DNA from: Sphingobium yanoikuyae
GTDB lineage: Bacteria > Pseudomonadota > Alphaproteobacteria > Sphingomonadales > Sphingomonadaceae
DNA length: 64,000 nt
Reading direction: 5' to 3'
NCBI RefSeq assembly: GCF_013001025.1
Contig: NZ_CP053021.1
Coordinates: forward strand, 1,815,501 to 1,879,500
Part shown: positions 60,167 through 64,000 of the stretch, piece by piece
Layout: every line of letters begins with the position of its first letter
How positions within the stretch are numbered: position 1 is the stretch's first letter
Program-made: the position numbers and the translations under genes
The notes under the pieces: model-generated
Databases searched by the model: none
What the model saw: only the letters and a program-made list of their open reading frames with translations
Told to the model about the DNA's origin: nothing

Positions 60167-61318
60167 TTAACTGCGCGCCGCGAAGTCGCGGATCATCTGT
60201 TTGGCGATCACCAGCTGCTGAATCTGGGTCGTGCCCTCGTAGATGCGATAGATGCGCGCATCGCGGAACAGCCGTTCGGCTTCATATTCGGCCAGATAGC
60301 CCGCGCCTCCATGGATCTGCACCACCCGGTCGACCACGCGCCCGCACATTTCGGTCGCGAACATCTTGAAGGCGGAGGCTTCGAGCGAAGCGCGACCCCG
60401 TTCGGATCGCGCGCAGGCGTCCAGCATCATGCACTCGCTGGCATAGATTTCCGCTTTGGAGTCCGCCAGCATCGCCTGGATCAGCTGGAACTGGGCGATC
60501 GGCTCTCCGAACGCCTTGCGTTCCATCGCATAACGCAGCCCGGTTTCCAGCGCCCTTTCCGCCAGCCCCAGCGCGGCCGCGCCCACCGAAAGCCGTCCTG
60601 AATCCAGCGCCTGCATCGCGGCGAAGAAGCCCCTGCCTTCCTCGCCGCCCAGGAGGGCGCGGGCGGGTACGCGCACATCCTCCAGGATGATGTCGGCTAT
60701 TTGCGCGCCGCGCTGTCCCATTTTCTTGTCGGGGCTGCCCAGCGATACCCCCGGCGCATCCATGTCGATCAGGAAGGCACTGACATGCGCGTTGCGCGGC
60801 AGCGGCTCGGCGCTGGTGCGCGCCATGATCAGGCCGATCTTCGCGAAGGGGGCGTTGGTGATATAGCGCTTCGTACCGTTCAGGATATAGTCGTCGCCGT
60901 CGCGGACCGCGCGGGTCTTGAGTGCCGCCGCATCGGACCCGCTATCCGGTTCGGTCAGGCCGAAACAGGCGATCTCGCCCGCCGCCGACCGGCTGAGCCA
61001 TTCGCGCTGCTGCTCGGGCGTTCCCCCTTTTTTCAGCGCGGTCGAAAACATGCCGGTGTTGATTGACATGGTCGCGCGGAAGGCGGGCGCCGGCCATCCC
61101 ATTTCGCGGATGACGCGGATATACTGGCTGATGCTCAGGTCCGCGCCGCCAAATGCCTCCGGTGTGGTCAAGGCGAAAAGGCCCATGTCGCGCATCTCCG
61201 CCAATATCGCATCAGGCACACGATCGCTTTCGATCACGTCCGCCTCGGCGGGGATCAAGCGCTCGCGAATATAGCGGCGCAACTGATCCAGAAACGCCTC
61301 GAACGTCTCTTCATCCAT
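60167..61318 (-). CDS. Acyl-CoA dehydrogenase
   Basis: A 383-residue ACD with the full medium-chain-type active site: FGLTEPDSGSDAAALKT, LNGTKRYITNAP, QIHGGAGYLAEYE and catalytic Glu in IYEGTTQIQQ. I chose ATG 61318 because GGAAGGAG lies eight bases upstream; an ATG at 61354 has no site. It is 28 bases after the thiolase and nine before the Mct-like gene, so it is central in the operon. Probably desaturates the acyl-CoA feeding the thiolase pair. Confidence 0.88.
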   Translation of the reverse strand: MDEETFEAFLDQLRRYIRERLIPAEADVIESDRVPDAILAEMRDMGLFALTTPEAFGGADLSISQYIRVIREMGWPAPAFRATMSINTGMFSTALKKGGTPEQQREWLSRSAAGEIACFGLTEPDSGSDAAALKTRAVRDGDDYILNGTKRYITNAPFAKIGLIMARTSAEPLPRNAHVSAFLIDMDAPGVSLGSPDKKMGQRGAQIADIILEDVRVPARALLGGEEGRGFFAAMQALDSGRLSVGAAALGLAERALETGLRYAMERKAFGEPIAQFQLIQAMLADSKAEIYASECMMLDACARSERGRASLEASAFKMFATEMCGRVVDRVVQIHGGAGYLAEYEAERLFRDARIYRIYEGTTQIQQLVIAKQMIRDFAARS

Positions 61319-61346
61319 GCCCGACGCTCCTTCCGATGATGTGACC

Positions 61347-62555
61347 TCAAGCATCGGCCAGCCCCACGATGGCAACGGCCGACACATTCTGGCTCGGCAT
61401 GCCGCCCAGATTGTGGCTCAGCGCCAGGCTGGGCGGCGTCTGCCGCTGCCGCGCCCCTGCGCGGCCCAGCAATTGCAGATAGTTTTCGTAGATCATGCGC
61501 AAACCCGACGCGCCGATCGGATGGCCGAAACATTTGAGGCCGCCGTCGATCTGGCACGGCACCTTGCCATCGGCGTCGAACATGCCATCCAACACATCCT
61601 TCCAGCCCTCCCCTTCCTTGGAGAGGTAGAGATCCTCCATCGTCACCAGTTCGGTGATCGAGAAACAGTCATGCACTTCGGTCAGGCTGATCTGCTCGCG
61701 CGGATTGGTGATGCCGGCTTCATGATAGGCCTTCTCCGCAGCGATGCGGGTGGTGTGGAAATAGCTTCCATTCCAGCCGCCGCCATGCTGCAATTCCCAA
61801 CCATTGGAGCTGGCGATCTGCAAAGCCTTGATCGTGACGATATCGGTCTTGCCCAGCGCGCGGGCGATATCGGGCGTGGTGACGATGGCGCAGGCCGCGC
61901 CGTCCGACACGCCGCAGCAATCGAACAGGCCCAGCGGCTCGGCGATCATCGGGGCATTCAATACGGTGTCCATGTCGACGGCCTTCTGCAAATGGGCCTT
62001 CGGATTCTTCGCCCCATTGGCATGACTTTTGACCGATACATGGGCAATGGCGCGTTTCAGATCCTCCTTCGAAACACCGTGCGTTTTGCGATAGGCCGAT
62101 GCGAGCTGCGCAAAATTGCCCGGCGCCGACCCGGTAATTCCGGTCATGTCATGCATGGTCCCGCGCGTGCGGACAGGCAGCCCGCCATAGCCGGTGTCCT
62201 TCAGCTTCTCGACACCCAGCGCCAGCGCAATGTCCGCCGCGCCCGACGCCACGGCATAGACCGCGCCGCGAAAGCTCTCCGTGCCGCTCGCACAGTAATT
62301 CTCGACCTTGGTGACGCCGATATTCTTCAGCCGCAGCGCGGTTGCGAGCGGAATGCCCGACGGGCCGATATTCACCGCATCAAAGGCTACGCCCAACCAC
62401 GCAGCATCTATCTGCGACGTCTCGATTCCCGCATCAGCGATCGCCTCCTCATAGGCCTCGACCATCAGCTGGTCGGCGTCCTTGTCCCATCGCTCGCCAA
62501 ATTTGGCGCAGCCCATGCCCAATATGGCGACCTTGTCCTTGATACCGCGTGCCAT
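61347..62555 (-). CDS. SCP2/lipid-transfer-type thiolase
   Basis: A 402-residue thiolase-fold protein of the SCP-x branch. The nucleophilic Cys is in ENYCASGTESFRG, with HDCFSITELVTMEDL and the His in GHPIGASGLRM. The second catalytic cysteine of classical thiolases is absent near the end (SHNLGGMPSQNVS), as usual in this branch. Members cleave branched or steroid side-chain 3-keto- or hydroxyacyl-CoA, some as aldolases with a DUF35 partner. The next gene upstream has an OB-fold/DUF35-like C-terminus. AAGGAG precedes the ATG. Confidence 0.87.
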   Translation of the reverse strand: MARGIKDKVAILGMGCAKFGERWDKDADQLMVEAYEEAIADAGIETSQIDAAWLGVAFDAVNIGPSGIPLATALRLKNIGVTKVENYCASGTESFRGAVYAVASGAADIALALGVEKLKDTGYGGLPVRTRGTMHDMTGITGSAPGNFAQLASAYRKTHGVSKEDLKRAIAHVSVKSHANGAKNPKAHLQKAVDMDTVLNAPMIAEPLGLFDCCGVSDGAACAIVTTPDIARALGKTDIVTIKALQIASSNGWELQHGGGWNGSYFHTTRIAAEKAYHEAGITNPREQISLTEVHDCFSITELVTMEDLYLSKEGEGWKDVLDGMFDADGKVPCQIDGGLKCFGHPIGASGLRMIYENYLQLLGRAGARQRQTPPSLALSHNLGGMPSQNVSAVAIVGLADA

Positions 62556-62583
62556 AGACTTTCTCCTTGGCTGGAAGCGCCGA

Positions 62584-64000
62584 TCAGGCTGCCGGAACGG
62601 CCTTCCAGAAATATTTGGTGAAGTCGCGAATCTCGTCGATCGCCTTGATGCGGAACATCATCGACATGTCGCGTCCGACCTCGACATCGTCGGCCTCGAC
62701 ATCGGTGAACTCGGCCATCATCCTGCCGCCGCCCTCGAAGTCGATCATGCCATAATAGCTGGGCGGAGCAGGGGAGTAGGTCAGCGCGTCCGCCGTGTAG
62801 GTCACGATCCGCGCCTTTCGGTCGGCCAGCGGATAATCCTCCTGCGTCCCGAAGCCATGATCGTTCGGATTGACCGATATGTCGCTGCTGGGGAACTGCA
62901 CGACCCCAGTCTTCGCACACCGCCCGCCGACGAGTCCCAGCACCGCCTTGCGGTTGCGCCACAATGTGGTGCCTGGCTGCTTCTGGTCGGCCTCGGCGCG
63001 CATTCCCCGATCGAGGCCGAGATTGCCGCGATGGAACAGCCAGCGCAGGTAATTGCCGTCCTTGACGCCGCGAGCCAGCGATCCTGCGACACCGCGCGCG
63101 GGCGAAGCGCCGCTGCCGGTCGCCTCGAACAACAGCAGGTCCACACCTTGGCCGAAGGCCACCAGCACTATCTTCTCGCCCGCGCGCGCCGTCTCCAGCG
63201 CAGCAGCAAGCAGCAGGAACGGATGTGCGACGCCGCTGTCGCCCACGCTGTCACCCAACCGGTCGGCCACCGCTTCGGCCCTGATCGCGGCCTTTTTCGC
63301 CAGTCCTTCGGCGACGCCCCGCGCGGTGATCGGCACAATGAATCGGTCGATGTCGGCGGCTGTCACGCCCAACGCCGCGAAACCATCGGTCAACGCTGCG
63401 CCGATCATCCCGCTATAGCCTTCGTCGCGGATCCAGCGGCTCTCCCAACTATAGTCGAAGTCCTGGCCGGACGAGCGAAAATGGTCGACGAAGTCGATCG
63501 TGACGCTGTGGCTGCCCAGATATTTCGCGACAACATCACCCTGGCCGATAAGCAGCGCGGCGGCCGCATCGCCCTGCACCATCTCGGATTCCGAGGCGGG
63601 TCTGGACAGCCGCATTTCCGACGCCAGCGCCAGATGCGGTTCCGCTCCCCCCTTCGCCGCCGCCAGCGCCTGGATCAGAACCGACGTCGCCACGCGCTGC
63701 CCCCCGGTCACGTCGAATGCGCCAGTCGCATCGTTCAGCGTCAGCGCCTCCTTGACGACGCCGCTGTTCAGCCGGTCGGCGAAGGGCAGGGTGGTCGATG
63801 CCAGGCTAACCGATCCCACCGCACCGCGCTGGTCCTCCGGCACCGCGTCGCGCGCTGCTTCCACCGCCATGGTGATCGGATCCTCGTCCCAGTTGGCGAT
63901 CGCCCGCTCGCCCTTGGCCAGCCCTTTGAGGCCACCGGCGAACCAGCCATTGGCGGCGAAGATCGCCGATCGCTGGAGCCGGTTGCGCGGAATATAGGCG
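62584..64000 (-). CDS. HMG-CoA-synthase-like protein with C-terminal OB-fold domain, truncated by the window
   Basis: The frame is open to the right edge and reads AYIPRNRLQRSAIF upstream of the first internal Met at 63870, so the true start lies beyond 64000. The N-terminal part is HMG-CoA-synthase/KAS III-like, with NWDEDPITMAVEAARD and GDSGVAHPFLLLAAAL. After about residue 300 of the visible part comes a DUF35-like region (GRCAKTGVVQFPSS, ending VGRDMSMMFRIKAIDE). In other bacteria such two-part proteins accompany SCP2 thiolases in acyl-CoA chain cleavage or condensation. The visible part lacks the extreme N-terminus, so the catalytic cysteine was not located with certainty. Confidence 0.82.
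   Translation of the reverse strand, partial: AYIPRNRLQRSAIFAANGWFAGGLKGLAKGERAIANWDEDPITMAVEAARDAVPEDQRGAVGSVSLASTTLPFADRLNSGVVKEALTLNDATGAFDVTGGQRVATSVLIQALAAAKGGAEPHLALASEMRLSRPASESEMVQGDAAAALLIGQGDVVAKYLGSHSVTIDFVDHFRSSGQDFDYSWESRWIRDEGYSGMIGAALTDGFAALGVTAADIDRFIVPITARGVAEGLAKKAAIRAEAVADRLGDSVGDSGVAHPFLLLAAALETARAGEKIVLVAFGQGVDLLLFEATGSGASPARGVAGSLARGVKDGNYLRWLFHRGNLGLDRGMRAEADQKQPGTTLWRNRKAVLGLVGGRCAKTGVVQFPSSDISVNPNDHGFGTQEDYPLADRKARIVTYTADALTYSPAPPSYYGMIDFEGGGRMMAEFTDVEADDVEVGRDMSMMFRIKAIDEIRDFTKYFWKAVPAA

Overview
The window reads as chromosomal DNA of a sphingomonad-type alphaproteobacterium. The sequence is GC-rich throughout. It has a TonB-dependent receptor with a short TonB-box region, an OprB-type porin and dense beta-oxidation gene sets, and many regulators of the TetR, MarR, GntR and AraC types. 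The genus assignment is inference from gene content, not from a marker gene. I found no tRNA, rRNA, transposase, integrase, phage gene or CRISPR array.

The window is a catabolic island. It holds eight acyl-CoA dehydrogenase (ACD) genes (one broken), nine short-chain dehydrogenases (SDRs), three acyl-CoA synthetases, three enoyl-CoA hydratase modules, two thiolases plus an HMG-CoA-synthase/OB-fold protein, two CaiB/BaiF CoA-transferase genes (one broken), two flavin enzymes of the nitronate monooxygenase family, thioesterase-like proteins, two MFS transporters plus the start of a third, one TonB receptor and one porin. The substrate is not identifiable from sequence. The gene set suits CoA-linked breakdown of branched, cyclic or isoprenoid/steroid-like acids.

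Layout. 1-9.4 kb is a region with damaged genes: an epoxide hydrolase with two in-frame stops, an ACD with two frameshifts, a CaiB gene with a stop, a frameshift and a deletion, and an intact AtuA-like gene. 9.5-20 kb holds a TetR gene, an Old Yellow Enzyme homologue, ACDs, an unusual acyl-CoA synthetase/enoyl-CoA hydratase fusion, MFS, a nitronate-monooxygenase-like protein and a MarR gene. 20-28 kb has a hydrolase, a nitroreductase, a 4-hydroxybutyryl-CoA-dehydratase-like protein with an AraC regulator, an SDR and an aldehyde dehydrogenase. 28.8-33.6 kb is a five-gene plus-strand operon ending in an ACD/APH-kinase pair. 33.6-43 kb has a synthetase, TonB receptor, GntR, MFS, SDR, hydratase and a frameshifted porin. 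43.3-47 kb is a second ACD/APH-kinase operon under a MarR gene. 47-56.5 kb has a thiolase, SDRs, thioesterases, an ACD, an aldo/keto reductase and a 2-hydroxyacid dehydrogenase. 56.5-64 kb is a six-gene minus-strand operon whose three distal genes resemble mesaconyl-C4-CoA hydratase, methylsuccinyl-CoA dehydrogenase and 2-methylfumaryl-CoA isomerase.

The most interesting ideas are these. Two separate kinase/ACD modules of the LvaA/LvaC (ACAD10/11) kind sit on the same stretch as an AbfD-like protein, so up to three routes may handle 4-hydroxyacyl-CoA. A C5-dicarboxyl-CoA module lies at the right end. Related palindromic promoter boxes recur at many divergent promoters, suggesting a shared regulon. 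The broken genes may be real decay or partly assembly indels, and read-level checking would decide.
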